Origin: Hyperoodon ampullatus
Lineage: Eukaryota > Chordata > Mammalia > Artiodactyla > Ziphiidae
Assembly: GCA_949752795.1 (NCBI GenBank)
Contig: CATKHW010000422.1
Span: forward strand, 2,542,001 to 2,606,000
Length of the DNA stretch: 64,000 nucleotides
Reading direction: 5' to 3'
Shown here: piece by piece, positions 37,198 through 49,380 of the stretch
How the letters are laid out: every line of letters begins with the position of its first letter
How positions within the stretch are numbered: position 1 is the stretch's first letter
Program-made: the position numbers and the translations under genes
The notes under the pieces: generated by a model
The model's database searches: none
What the model saw: only the letters and a program-made list of their open reading frames with translations
Told to the model about the DNA's origin: nothing

Positions 37198-38936
37198 CTT
37201 GGCCAAAAAGGGCATATGTGTTTTCTCCTGAACATATTCAGGAGAAAACGCATACGCCCTTTTTGGCCAAGCAAGCAAGCGGGAAATGCAAATCTGCACT
37301 ACAAAGAAGTATCACTTCCCACCGGTCAAAAGGGACATCCACAAAATGTGTAAAAACCAGAAAGGCAAGACAGGCCCTGGAGAACAGGGAGCCTTGTTAT
37401 GCTGATGGGCGGGATGTAAATTGCCAACTGCCTCTCTGGAGGAGTGCATTGTGTTCCCTAAAACAAGTAAACAACAGAGCTATAGAGCCTAGGGCACTTC
37501 CAGTCTAGGGAATATTCCTTGGGAAAACTGAAAATCAATAAGACAGAGCCACCCCAAAATATAGGGCTGCACTGATTACAAGGACCTCAACTTGGGTACA
37601 CCTTAAATATCCCAGGAAATATAAAAATGGTTCAAAAAATTGTGGTACTTACGTACGATGGAATATCCCTCAGCCATGAAATCAATGTCATAAGACCAGT
37701 AGCAGCAAAATGGGTGGATTCAGGTACGATGATTCTAAGTGAAATAAGTCACACAGAAAAAGAAACTTATCATAAGATATCACTTATGAAGATCCTGTAA
37801 ACATGGCTACACTTAAACTGAGTTAGGAAAGAGAACAGTGTCTCACAATTAGAAAACACTCTTATGCCTGCTTAAGGGGGAAGGAGAGGTGGGGTGATGC
37901 ATAAAACCAGAGTTTGATATAAGCACAGGTACCGTTCCAAAAACCAACTATGGAATAGACAAGACCTACACCTTCCTCAGTGAAAGGGACACAAAACCCC
38001 ATATTTACTGCAGAGGAATATATCTGAATAGTAAGAATCTTAAAACCTATGTATTGATATGTCTCTGTAAGGGAATCAAGTGTTTCTAGACTAGCATAAA
38101 CATGGCAGCGAGAATCAGCTCAAACCCACTATAAAAAGGAATTTCAAAAACAAAACAAAAAAACTGGGAAATTCTTTACAATTCCTTCAGGGTCTCTGAT
38201 GAACCCTGGAATGAACCTATCTACAACGACAGCTGGATGTGGCATAAGGCTGGACACTTGGTTCTGAGAGGATTGGTGAGATTTGGTGAGCAAATGCAGA
38301 CCCTTTAAAGCAATAATGCATGGCACCCACTCCATGGGTCCCAACTCTCCAGGTTGAATGGAATATTACTACATTTATAACATGTACCGGAAACCTAGAG
38401 AATGGACACACTGTGAATACGAAAGGTTTCTAAAACTCAACGAATAGTCTGTCTCCTGGTGCTCCGGTTTGACTTTCCATCTGCTTTACTATAAACCTCC
38501 CAACTTGGAGAGACAGCCCCTTTAACTTCCTGGTTCGCACAGGTTGCCAATTTGGCAGAGGATGAAAGGGAAGAGGGAGAACCAATGAGAGAGTAGCTGT
38601 TAGGCATTTGGACGGGCACATATCACTGTAATTTCCCGGCAGGAAGAAGAATTAACCAAACTCTCAGCCACCCCCCGGGAACCAGTATAGGTCCTGAACC
38701 AAAATTTTGGACTTGCGGTCAGCTCACCAAAAACGAGTTGAAAAATGGAGCTCAGGGGCACAGCAATTCACAAACTGGCTGAGTAATAAAAGACAGCTAT
38801 CGTCCAAAAATCTGTTCACGGAAGGCAACGAGGCGTACTTGAAAGCGACGCAGAATAGCAGGAAACAGATTTCAAGAGGTACATTGGAATCGCCTTTAAA
38901 GCACAGGAAGAGGGGCACAACTTCGACAATGATGCA
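37198..38936 (+). repeat. Satellite unit U22, 1,739 bp
   Basis: The left palindrome arm has three changes, including one near the centre (gaacatattc). The right arm is intact. Confidence 0.92.
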
Positions 38937-40675
38937 CTTGGCCTAAAAGGGCGTATGCGTTTTCTCCTGAATATATTCAGGAGAAAACGCATACGCCCTT
39001 TTTGGCCAAGCAAGCAAGCGGGCAATGCAAATCTGCACTACAAAGAAGTATCACTTCCCACCGGTCAAAAGGGACATCCACAAAATGTGTAAAAACCAGA
39101 AAGGCAAGACAGGCCCTGGAGAACAGGGAGCCTTGTTATGCTGATGGGCGGGATGTAAATTGCCAACTGCCTCTCTGGAGGAGTGCATTGTGTTCCCTAA
39201 AACAAGTAAACAACAGAGCTACAGAGCCAAGGACACTTCCAGTCTAGGGAATATTCCTTGGGAAAACTACAAATCAATAAGACAGAGCCACCCCAAAATT
39301 TAGGGCTACACTGCTTACAAGGACCTCAACTTGGGTACACCTTAAATATCCCAGGAAATATAAAAATGGTTCAAAAAATTGTGGTACTTACGTACAATGG
39401 AATATCCCTCAGCCATGAAATCAATGTCATAAGACGAGTAGCAGCAAAATGGGTGGATTCAGGTACGATGATTCTAAGTGAAATAAGTCACACAGAAAAA
39501 GAATCTTATCATAAGATATCACTTATGAAGATCCTGTAAACATGGCTACACTTGAACTGAGTTAGGAAAGAGAAGAATGTCTCACATTTAGAAAACACTC
39601 TTATGCCTGCTTTAGGGGGAAGGAGAGGTGGGGTGATACATAAAACCAGAGTTTGATATAAGCACAGGTACCGTTCCAAAAACCAACTATGGAATAGACA
39701 AGACCTACACCTTCCTCAGTGAAAGGGACTCAAAACCCCATATTTCCCACAGAGGAATATATCTGACTAGCAAGAATCTTAAAACCTATGTATTGATATG
39801 TCTCCGTAAGGGAATCAAGTGTGTCTAGACTGGCATAAACATGGCAGCGAGAATCAGCTCAAACCCACTAAAAAAAGGAATTTCAAAAACAAAACAAAAA
39901 AACTGGGAAATTCTTTACAATTCCTTCAGGGTCTCTGATGAAACCTGGAATGACCCTATCTACAAGGACAGCTGGATGTGGCATAAGGCTGGACACTTGG
40001 GACTGAGATGATTGGTGAGATTGGGTGAGCAAATGCAGACCCTTTAAATCAATAATGCATGGCACCCATTCCATGGGTCCCAACTCTCCAGGTTGAAGGG
40101 AATATTACTACAGTTATAACGTGTACCGGAATCCTAGAGAACGGACACACTGTGAATACGAAAGGTTTCTAAAACTCAACGAATAGTCCCTCTCCTGGTG
40201 CTCCAGTTTGACTTTCCATCTGCTTTACTATCAACCTCCCAACTTGGAGAGACAGACCCTTTAACCTCCTTGTTCACACAGGTTGCCAATTTGGCAGAGG
40301 ATGAAAGGGAAGAGGGAGAACCAATGAGAGAGTAGCTGTTAGGCATTTGGACGGGCACATATCACTGTAATTTTCCGGCAGGAAGAAGAATTAACCAAAG
40401 TCTCAGCCACCCACCGGGAACCAATATAGGTCCCAAACCAAAATTTTGGACTTGCGGTCAGCTCACCAAAAACGAGTTGAAACATGGAGCTCAGGGGCAC
40501 AGCAATTCACAAACTGGCCGAGTAATAAAGGACAACTATCGTCCAAAAATCTGTTGAGGGAAGGCAACGAGGCGGACTTGAAAGCGAGGCAGAATAGCAG
40601 GAAACAGATTTCAAGAGTTACGTTGGAAACGCATTTAAAGCACAGGAAGAGGGGCACAACTTCGACAATGATGCA
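38937..40675 (+). repeat. Satellite unit U23, 1,739 bp
   Basis: The palindrome has one mismatch (ggcctaaaag). From about 39.55 kb the unit matches U34 at a 19,149-bp offset, sharing ggtgatacataaaacc and the cactaaaaaaagg variant. The best CENP-B-box-like match is at 40618-40634. Confidence 0.92.
40618..40634 (+). promoter_or_regulatory. CENP-B-box-like motif (degenerate)
   Basis: TTACGTTGGAAACGCAT matches the human CENP-B box as I recall it at 13 of 17 positions, including the block CGTTGGAAACG, but at only 6 of the 9 positions needed for binding. The final GGG is missing. In most units the corresponding sequence is GTACGTTGGAATCGCCT (for example 393-409 and 7349-7365), 11 of 17. Binding is doubtful. 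It may be a chance resemblance within an L1-derived stretch. Confidence 0.3.
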
Positions 40676-42414
40676 CTTGGCCAAAAAGGGCGTATGCGTT
40701 TTCTCCTGAATATATTCAGGAGAAAACGCATACGCCCTTTTTGGCCAAGCAAGCAGGCGGGCAATGCAAATCTGCACTACAAAGAAGTATCACTTCCCAC
40801 CGGTCAAAAGGGACATCCACAAAATGTGTAAAAACCAGAAAGGCAAGACAGGCCCTGGAGAACAGGGAGCCTTGTTATGCTGATGTGTGGGATGTAAATT
40901 GCCAACTGCCTCTCTGGAGGAGTGCATTGTGTTCCCTAAAACAGGTAAACAACAGAGCTACAGAGCCAAGGGCACTTCCAGTCTAGGGAATATACCTTGG
41001 GAAAACTGAAAATCAATAAGACAGAGCCTCCCCAAAATTTAGGGCTGCACTGCTTACAAGGACCTCAACTTGGGTACACCTTAAATATCCCAGGAAATAT
41101 AAAAATGGTTCAAAAAATTGTGGTACTTACGTACGATGGAATATCCCTCAGCCATGAAATCAATGTCATAAGACCAGTAGCAGCAAAATGGGTGGATTCA
41201 TGTACGATGATTCTAAGTGAAATAAGTCACACAGAAAAAGAAACTTATCATAAGATATCACTTATGAAGATCCTGTAAACATGGCTACACTTGAACTGAG
41301 TTAGGAAAGAGAAGAATGTCTCACATTTAGAAAACACTCTTATGCCTGCTTTAGGGGGAAGGAGAGGTGGGGTGATGCATAAAACCAGAGTTTGATATAA
41401 GCACAGGTACCGTTCCAAAAACCAACTATGGAATAGACAAGACCTACACCTTCCTCAGTGAAAGGGATTCAAAACCCCATATTTCCTGCAGAAGAATATA
41501 TCTGACTAGTAAGAATCTTAAAACCTATGTATTGATATGTCTCCGTAAGGGAATCAAGTGTGTCTAGACTGGCATAAACATGGCAGCGAGAATCAGCTCA
41601 AACCCACTATAAAAAGGAATTTCAAAAACAAAACAAAAAAACTGGGAAATTCTTTACAATTCCTTCAGGGTCTCTGATGAAACCTGGAATGACCCTATCT
41701 ACAACGACAGCTGGATGTGGCAAAAGGCTGGAAACTTGGCACTGAGAGGATTGGTGAGATTGGGTGAGCAAATGCAGACCCTTTAAAGCAATAATGCATG
41801 GCACCCATTCCATGGGTCCCAACTCTCCAGGTTGAAGGGAATATTACTACAGTTATAACATGTACCGGAATCCTAGAGAACGGACACACTGTGAATACGA
41901 AAGGTTTCTAAAACTCAACGAATATTCCCTCTCCTGGTGCTCCGGTTTGACTCTCCATCTGCTTTACTATCAACCTCCCAACTTGGAGAGACAGCCCCTT
42001 TAACCTCCTGGTTCACACAGGTTGCCAATTTTGCAGAGGATGAAAGGGAAGAGGGAGAACCAATGAGAGAGTAGCTGTTAGGCATTTGGACGGGCACATA
42101 TCACTGTAATTTCCCAGCAGGAAGAAGAATTAACCAAAGTCTCAGCCACCCACCGGGAACCAGTATAGGTCCTGAACCAAAATTTTGGACTTGCGGTCAG
42201 CTCAAAAAAAACGAGTTGAAACATGGAGCTCAGGGGCACAGCAATTCACAAACTGGCCGAGTAATAAAGGACAACTATCGTCCAAAAATCTGTTGAGGGA
42301 AGGCAACGAGGCGGACTTGAAAGCGAGGCAGAATAGCAGGAAACATATTTCTAGAGGTACGTTGGAATCACCTTTAAAGCACAGGAAGAGGGGCACAACT
42401 TCGACAATGATGCA
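40676..42414 (+). repeat. Satellite unit U24, 1,739 bp
   Basis: The palindrome is perfect. It is paired with U35, sharing gatgtgtgggatg and gattcatgtacg. Confidence 0.92.
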
Positions 42415-44153
42415 CTTGGCCAAAAAGGGCGTATGCGTTTTCTCCTGAATATATTCAGGAGAAAACGCATACAACATTTTTGGCCAAGCAAGCAAGCGGG
42501 CAATGCAAATCGGCACTACAAAGAAGTATCACTTCCCACTGGTCAAAAGGGACATCCACAAAATGTGTAAAAACCAGAAAGGCAAGACAGGCCCTGGAGA
42601 ACAGGGAGCCTTGTTATGCTGATGGGCGGGATGTAAATTGCCAACTGCCTTTCTGGAGGAGTGCATTGTGTTCCCTAAAACAAGTAAACAACAGAGCTAC
42701 AGAGCCAAGGGCACTTCCAGTCTAGGGAATATTCCTTGTGAAAACTGAATATCAATAAGACAGAGCCACCCCAAAATTTAGGGCAGCACTGCTTACAAGG
42801 ACCTCAACTTGGGTACACCTTAAATATCCCAGGAAATATAAAAATGGTTCAAAAAATTGTGGTACTTACGTACGATGGAATATCCCTCAGCCATGAAATC
42901 AATGTCATAAGACCAGTAGCAGCAAAATGGGTGGATTCAGGTACGATGATTCTAAGTGAAATAAGACACACAGAAAAAGAAACTTATCATAAGATATCAC
43001 TTATGAAGATCCTGTAAACAAGGGTACACTTGAACTGAGTTAGGAAAGAGAAGAATGTCTCACATTTAGAAAACACTCTTATGCCTGCTTAAGGGGGAAG
43101 GAGAGGTGGGGTGATGCATAAAACCAGAGTTTGATATAAGCACATTTACCGTTACAAAAACCAACTATGGAATAGACAAGACCTACACCTTCCTCAGTGA
43201 AAGGGACTCAAAACCCCATAGTTCCCGCAGAGGAATATATCTGACTAGTAAGAATCTTAAAACCTATGTATTGATATGTCTCCGTAAGGGAATCAAGTGT
43301 GTCTAGACTGGCATAAACATGGCAGCGAGAATCAGCTCAAAACCACTATAAAAAGGAATTTCATAAACAAAACAAAAAAACTGGGAAATTCTTTACAATT
43401 CCTTCAGGGTCTCTGATGAAACATGGAATGACAATATCTACAAAGACAGCTGGATGTGGCATAAGGCTGGACACTTGGGACTGAGAGGATTGGTGAGATT
43501 GGGTGAGCAAATGCAGACCCTTTAAAGCAATAATGCATGGCACCCATTCCATGGGTCCCAACTCCCCAGGTTGAAGGGAATATTACTACAGTTATAACAT
43601 GTACGGGAAACCTAGAGAACGGACACACTGTAAATATGAAAGGTTTCTAAAACTCAACGAATAGTCCCTCTCCTGGTGCTCCGGATTGACTTTCCATCTG
43701 CTTTACTATCAATCTCCCAAATTGGAGAGACAGCCCCTTCAACCTCCTGGTTCACACAGGTCTCCAATTTGGCAGAGGATGAAAGGGAAGAGGGAGAACC
43801 AATGAGAGAGTAGCTGTTAGGTATTTGGTCGGGCACATATCACTCTAACTTCCCGGCAGGAAGAAGAATTAACCAAAGTCTCAGCCCCCCACCAGGAACC
43901 AGTATAGGTCCTGAACCAAAATTTTGGACTTGCGGTCAGCTCACCAAAAACGAGTTGAAAAATGGAGCTCAGGGTCACAGCAATTCACAAACTGGCCGAG
44001 TAATAAAGGACAACTATCGTCCAAAAATCTGTTGAGGGAAGGCAACGAGGCGGACTTGAAAGCGAGGCAGAATAGCAGGAAACAGATTTCAAGAGGTACG
44101 TTGGAATCGCCTTTAAAGCACAGGAAGAGGGGCACAACTTCGACAATGATGCA
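42415..44153 (+). repeat. Satellite unit U25, 1,739 bp
   Basis: The right palindrome arm has three changes (catacaaca), shared with U36. Also shared are ctgaatatcaataag and cacatttaccgtt. The next young duplication begins inside this unit, at about 43.49 kb. Confidence 0.92.
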
Positions 44154-45892
44154 CTTGGCCAAAAAGGGCGTATGTGTTTTCTCCTGAATATATTCAGGAG
44201 AAAACGCATACGCCCTTTTTGGCCAAGCAAGCAAGCGGGCAATGCGAATCTGCACTACAAAGAAGTATCACTTCCCACCGGTCAAAAGGGACATCCACAA
44301 AATGTGTAAAAACCAGAAAGGCAAGACAGGCCCTGGAGAACAGGGAGCCTTGTTATGCTGATGGGCGGGATGTAAATTGCCAACTGCCTCTCTGGAGGAG
44401 TGCATTGTGTTCCCTAAAACAAGTAAACAACAGAGCTACAGAGCCAATGGCACTTCCAGTCTAGGGAATATTCCTTGGGAAAACTGAAAATCAATAAGAC
44501 AGAGCCACCCCAAAATTTAGGGCTGCACTGCTTACAAGGACCTCAACTTGGGTACACCTTAAATATCCCAGGAAATATAAAAAATGGTTCAAAAAATTGT
44601 GGTACATACGTACGATGGAATATCCCTCAGCCATGAAATCAGTGTCATAAGACCAGTAGCAGCAAAATGGGTGGATTCAGGTACGATGATTCTAAGTGAA
44701 ATAAGTCACACAGAAAAAGAAACTTATCATAAGATATCACTTATGAAGATACTGTAAACATGGCTACACTTGAACTGAGTTAGGAAAGAGAACAGTGTCT
44801 CACAATTAGAAAACACTCTTATGCCTGCTTAAGGGGGAAGGAGAGGTGGGGTGATGCATAAAACCAGAGTTTGATATAAGCACAGGTACCGTTCCAAAAA
44901 CCAACTATGGAATAGACAAGACCTACACCTTCCTCAGTGAAAGGGACTCAAAACCCCATATTTCCCGCAGAGGAATATATCTGACTTGTAAGAATCTTAA
45001 AACCTATGGATTGATATGTCTCCGTAGGGAATCAAGTGTGTCTAGACTGGCATAAACATGGCAGCGAGAATCAGCTCAAACCCACTATAAAAAGGAATTT
45101 CAAAAACAAAACAAAAAAACTGGGAAATTCTTTACAATTCCTTCAGGGTCTCTGATGAAACCTGGAATGACCCTATTTACAAGGACAGCTGAATGTGGCA
45201 TAAGGCTGGACACTTGGGACTGAGAGGATTGGTGAGATTGGGTGAGCAAATGCAGACCCTTTAAAGCAATAATGCATGGCACCCATTCCATGGGTCCCAA
45301 CTCTCCAGGTTGAAGGGAATATTACTACAGTTATAACATGTACCGGAATCCTAGAGAACGGACACACTGTGAATACGAAAGGTTTCTGAAACTCAACGAA
45401 TAGTCCCTCTCCTGGTGCTCCGGTTTGACTTTCCATCTGCTTTACTATCAACCTCCCAACTTGGAGAGAGAGCCCCTTTAACCTCCTGTTTCACACAGGT
45501 TTCCAATTTGGCAGAGGATGAAAGGGAAGAGGGAGAACCAATGAGAGAGTAGCTGTTAGGCATTTGGACGGGCACATATCACTGTAATTTCACAGCAGGA
45601 AGAAGAATTAACCAAAGTCTCAGCCCCCCACCGGGAACCAGTATAGGTCCTGAACCAAAATTTTGGACTTGCGGTCAGCTCACCTAAAACGAGTTGAAAC
45701 ATGGAGCTCAGGGGCACAGCAATTCACAAACTGGCCGAGTAATAAAGGACAACTATCGTCCAAAAATCTGTTGAGGGAAGGCAACGAGGTGGACTTGAAA
45801 GCGAGGAAGAATTGCAGGAAACAGATTTCAAGAGGTACGTTGGAATCGCCTTTAAAGCACAGGAAGAGGGGCACAACTTCGACAATGATGCA
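44154..45892 (+). repeat. Satellite unit U26, 1,739 bp
   Basis: The palindrome has one mismatch (gtatgtg). A one-base gain (ataaaaaatgg) and a one-base loss (ccgtaggg) cancel in length. U30 carries the same pair. Confidence 0.92.
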
Positions 45893-47632
45893 CTTGGCCA
45901 AAAAGGGCGTATGCGTTTTCTCCTGAATATATTCAGGAGAAAACGCATACGCCCTTTTTGGCCAAGCAAGCAAGCGGGCAATGCAAATCTGCACTACAAA
46001 GAAGTATCACTTCCCACCGGTCAAAAGGGACATCCACAAATTGTGTAAAAACCAGAAAGGCAAGACAGGCCCTGGAGAACAGGGAGCCTTGTTATGCTGA
46101 TGGGCGGGATGTAAATTGCCAACTGCCTCTCTGGAGGAGTGCATTGTGTTCCCTAAAAGAAGTAAACAACAGAGCTACAGAGCCAAGGGCACTTCCAGTC
46201 TAGGGAATATACCTTGGGAAAACTGAAAATCAATAAGACAGAGCCACCCCAAAATTTAGGGCTGCACTGCTTACAAGGACCTCAACTTGGGTACACCTTA
46301 AATATCCCAGGAAATATAAAAATGGTTCAAAAAATTGTGGTACTTACGTACGATGGAATATCCCTCAGCCATGAAATCAATGTCATAAGACCAGTAGCAG
46401 CAAAATGGGTGGATTCAGGTACGATGATTCTAAGTGAAATAAGTCACACAGAAAAAGAAACTTATCATAAGATATCACTTATGAAGATCCTGTAAACATG
46501 GCTACACTTGAACTGAGTTAGGAAAAGAGAACAGTGTCTCACAATTAGAAAACACTCTTATGCCTGCTTTAGTGGGAAGGAGAGGTGGGGTGATGCATAA
46601 AACCAGAGTTTGATATAAGCACAGGTACCGTTCCAAAAACCAACTATGGAATAGACAAGACCTACACCTTCCTCAGTGAAAGGGACTCAAAACCCCATAT
46701 TTCCCGCAGAGGAATATATCTGACTAGTAAGAATCTTAAAACCTATGTGTTGATATGTCTCCGTAAGGGACTCAAGTGTGTCTAGACTGGCATAAACATG
46801 GCAGCGAGAATCAGCTCAAACCCACTATAAAAAGGAATTTCAAAAACAAAACAAAAAAACTGGGAAATTCTTTACAATTCCTTCAGGGTCTCTGATGAAA
46901 CATGGAATGACAATATCTACAAAGACAGCTGGATGTGGCATAAGGCTGGACACTTGGGACTGAGAGGATTGGTGAGATTGGGTGAGCAAATGCAGACCCT
47001 TTAAAGCAATAATGCATGGCACCCATTCCATGGGTCCCAACTCTCCAGGTTGAAGGGAATATTACTACAGTTATAACATGTACCGGAAACCTAGAGAACG
47101 GACACACTGTGAATACGAAAGGTTTCTAAAACTCAACGAATAGTCCCTCTCCTGGTGCTCAAGTTTGACTTTCCATCTGCTTTACTATCAACCTCCCAAC
47201 TTGGAGAGACAGCCCCTTTAACCTCCTGGTTCGCACAGGTTTCCAATTTGGCAGAGGATGAAAGGGAAGAGGGAGAACCAATGAGAGAGTAGCTGTTAGG
47301 CATTTGGACGGGCACATATCACTGTAATTTCACGGCAGAAAGAAGAATTAACCAAAGTCTCATCCACCCACCGGGAACCAATATAGGTCCTGAACCAAAA
47401 TTTTGGACTTGAGGTCAGCTCACCAAAAACGAGTTGAAAAATGGAGTTCAGGGGCACAGCAATTCACAAACTGGCCGAGTAATAAAGGACAACTATCGTC
47501 CAAAAATCTGTTGAGGGAAGGCAACGAGGCGGACTTGAAAGCGAGGCAGAATAGCAGGAAACAGATTTCAAGAGGTACGTTGGAATCGCCTTTAAAGCAC
47601 AGGAAGAGGGGCACAAATTCGACAATGATGCA
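45893..47632 (+). repeat. Satellite unit U27, 1,740 bp
   Basis: The palindrome is perfect. There is a one-base gain in the L1 3' UTR relic (ggaaaagagaac). The near-identical partner is U31. Confidence 0.92.
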
Positions 47633-49380
47633 CTTGGCCAAAAAGGGCGTATGTGTTTCTCCTGAATATATTCAGGAGAAAACGCATACGCCCTTTTTGG
47701 CCAAGCAAGCAAGCGGGCAATGCAAATCTGCACTACAAAGTGATACAAAGAAGTATCACTTCCCACCGGTCAAAAGTGACATCCACAAAATGTGTAAAAA
47801 CCAGAAAGGCAAGACAGGCCCTGGAGAACAGGGAGCCTTGTTATGCTGATGGGCGGGATGTAAATTGCCAACTGCCTCTCTGGAGGAGTGCATTGTGTTC
47901 CCTAAAACAAGTAAACAACAGAGCTACACAGCCAAGGGCACTTCCAGTCTAGGGAATATACCTTGGGAAAACTGAAAATCAATAAGACAGAGCCACCCCA
48001 AAATTTAGGGCTGCACTGCTTACAAGGACCTCAACTTGGGTACACCTTAAATATCCCAGGAAATATAAAAATGGTTCAAAAAATTGTGGTACTTACGTAC
48101 GATGGAATATCCCTCAGCCATGAAATCAATGTCATAAGACCAGTAGCAGCAAAATGGGTGGATTCAAGTACGATGATTCTAAGTGAAATAAGTCACACAG
48201 AAAAAGAAACTTATCACAAGATATCACTTAAGAAGATCCTGTAAACATGGCTACACTTGAACTGAGTTAGGAAAGAGAAGAATGTCTCACATTTAGAAAA
48301 CACTCTTATGCCTGCTTTAGGGGGAAGGAGAGGTGGGGTGATGCATAAAGCCAGAGTTTGATATAAGCACAGGTACCGTTCCAAAAACCAACTATGGAAT
48401 AGACAAGACCTACACCTTCCTCAGTGAAAGGGACTCAAAACCCCATAGTTCCCGCAGAGGAATATATCTGACTAGTAAGAATCTTAAAACCTATGTATTG
48501 ATATGTCTCCGTAAGGGAATCAAGTGTGTCTAGACTGGCATAAACATGGCAGCGAGAATCAGCTCAAAACCACTATAAAAAGGAATTTCATAAACAAAAC
48601 AAAAAAACTGGGAAATTCTTTACAATTCCTTCAGGGTCTCTGATGAAACATGGAATGACAATATCTACAAAGACAGCTGGATGTGGCATAAGGCTGGACA
48701 CTTGGGACTGAGAGGATTGGTGAGATTGGGTGAGCAAATGCAGACCCTTTAAAGCAATAATGCATGGCACCCATTCCATGGGTCCCAACTCCCCAGGTTG
48801 AAGGGAATATTACTACAGTTATAACATGTACGAGAAACCTAGAGAACGGACACACTGTAAATATGAAAGGTTTCTAAAACTCAACGAATAGTCCCTCTCC
48901 TGGTGCTCCGGATTGACTTTCCATCTGCTTTACTATCAATCTCCCAACTTGGAGAGACAGCCCCTTCAACCTCCTGGTTCACACAGGTCTCCAATTTGGC
49001 AGAGGATGAAAGGGAAGAGGGAGAAGCAATGAGAGAGTAGCTGTTAGGTATTTGGTCGGGCAAATATCACTCTAACTTCCCGGCAGGAAGAAGAATTAAC
49101 CAAAGTCTCAGCCCCCCACCAGGAACCAGTATAGGTCCTGAACCAAAATTTTGGACTTGCGTTCAGCTCACCAAAAACGAGTTGAAAAATGGAGCTCAGG
49201 GGCACAGCAATTCACAAACTGGCCGAGTAATAAAGGACAACTCTCGTCCAAAAATCTGTTGAGGGAAGGCAACGAGGCGGACTTGAAAGCGAGGCAGAAT
49301 AGCAGGAAACAGATTTCAAGAGGTACGTTGGAATCGCCTTTAAAGCACAGGAAGAGGGGCACAACTTCGACAATGATGCA
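47633..49380 (+). repeat. Satellite unit U28, 1,748 bp, with 10-bp insertion
   Basis: The palindrome is 73 bp (one T lost, gtgtttctcc), and the shifted frame gives a 148-codon read-through frame at 47403-47849. A 10-bp insertion at 47740-47749 creates a new small hairpin. The partner is U32. Confidence 0.92.
47740..47759. repeat. New hairpin made by 10-bp insertion (U28)
   Basis: gtgatac and gtatcac pair perfectly around a six-base loop (aaagaa). Other units have only the right half, in cactacaaagaagtatcac. The extra ten bases gtgatacaaa supply the reverse complement of the right half plus a short direct repeat of tacaaag. Confidence 0.95.

Larger units (their letters stand above)
39550..43900 (+). 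repeat. Paralogous block, 19,149-bp offset, left copy
   Basis: It matches 58699-63047 through shared private markers: ggtgatacataaaacc, cactaaaaaaagg, gttataacgtgtacc, gattcatgtacg, catacaacattt, cacatttaccgtt and ttggtcgggc. There are more differences between copies than in the 6,966-bp pair, so it is older. Edges are approximate. Confidence 0.78.

Noticed and set aside
47403..47849. 148-codon frame (also at 54369-54815)
   Set aside because: It arises from a one-base loss in the palindrome that joins two L1 ORF2 relic pieces. It is a pseudogene read-through, not a gene.
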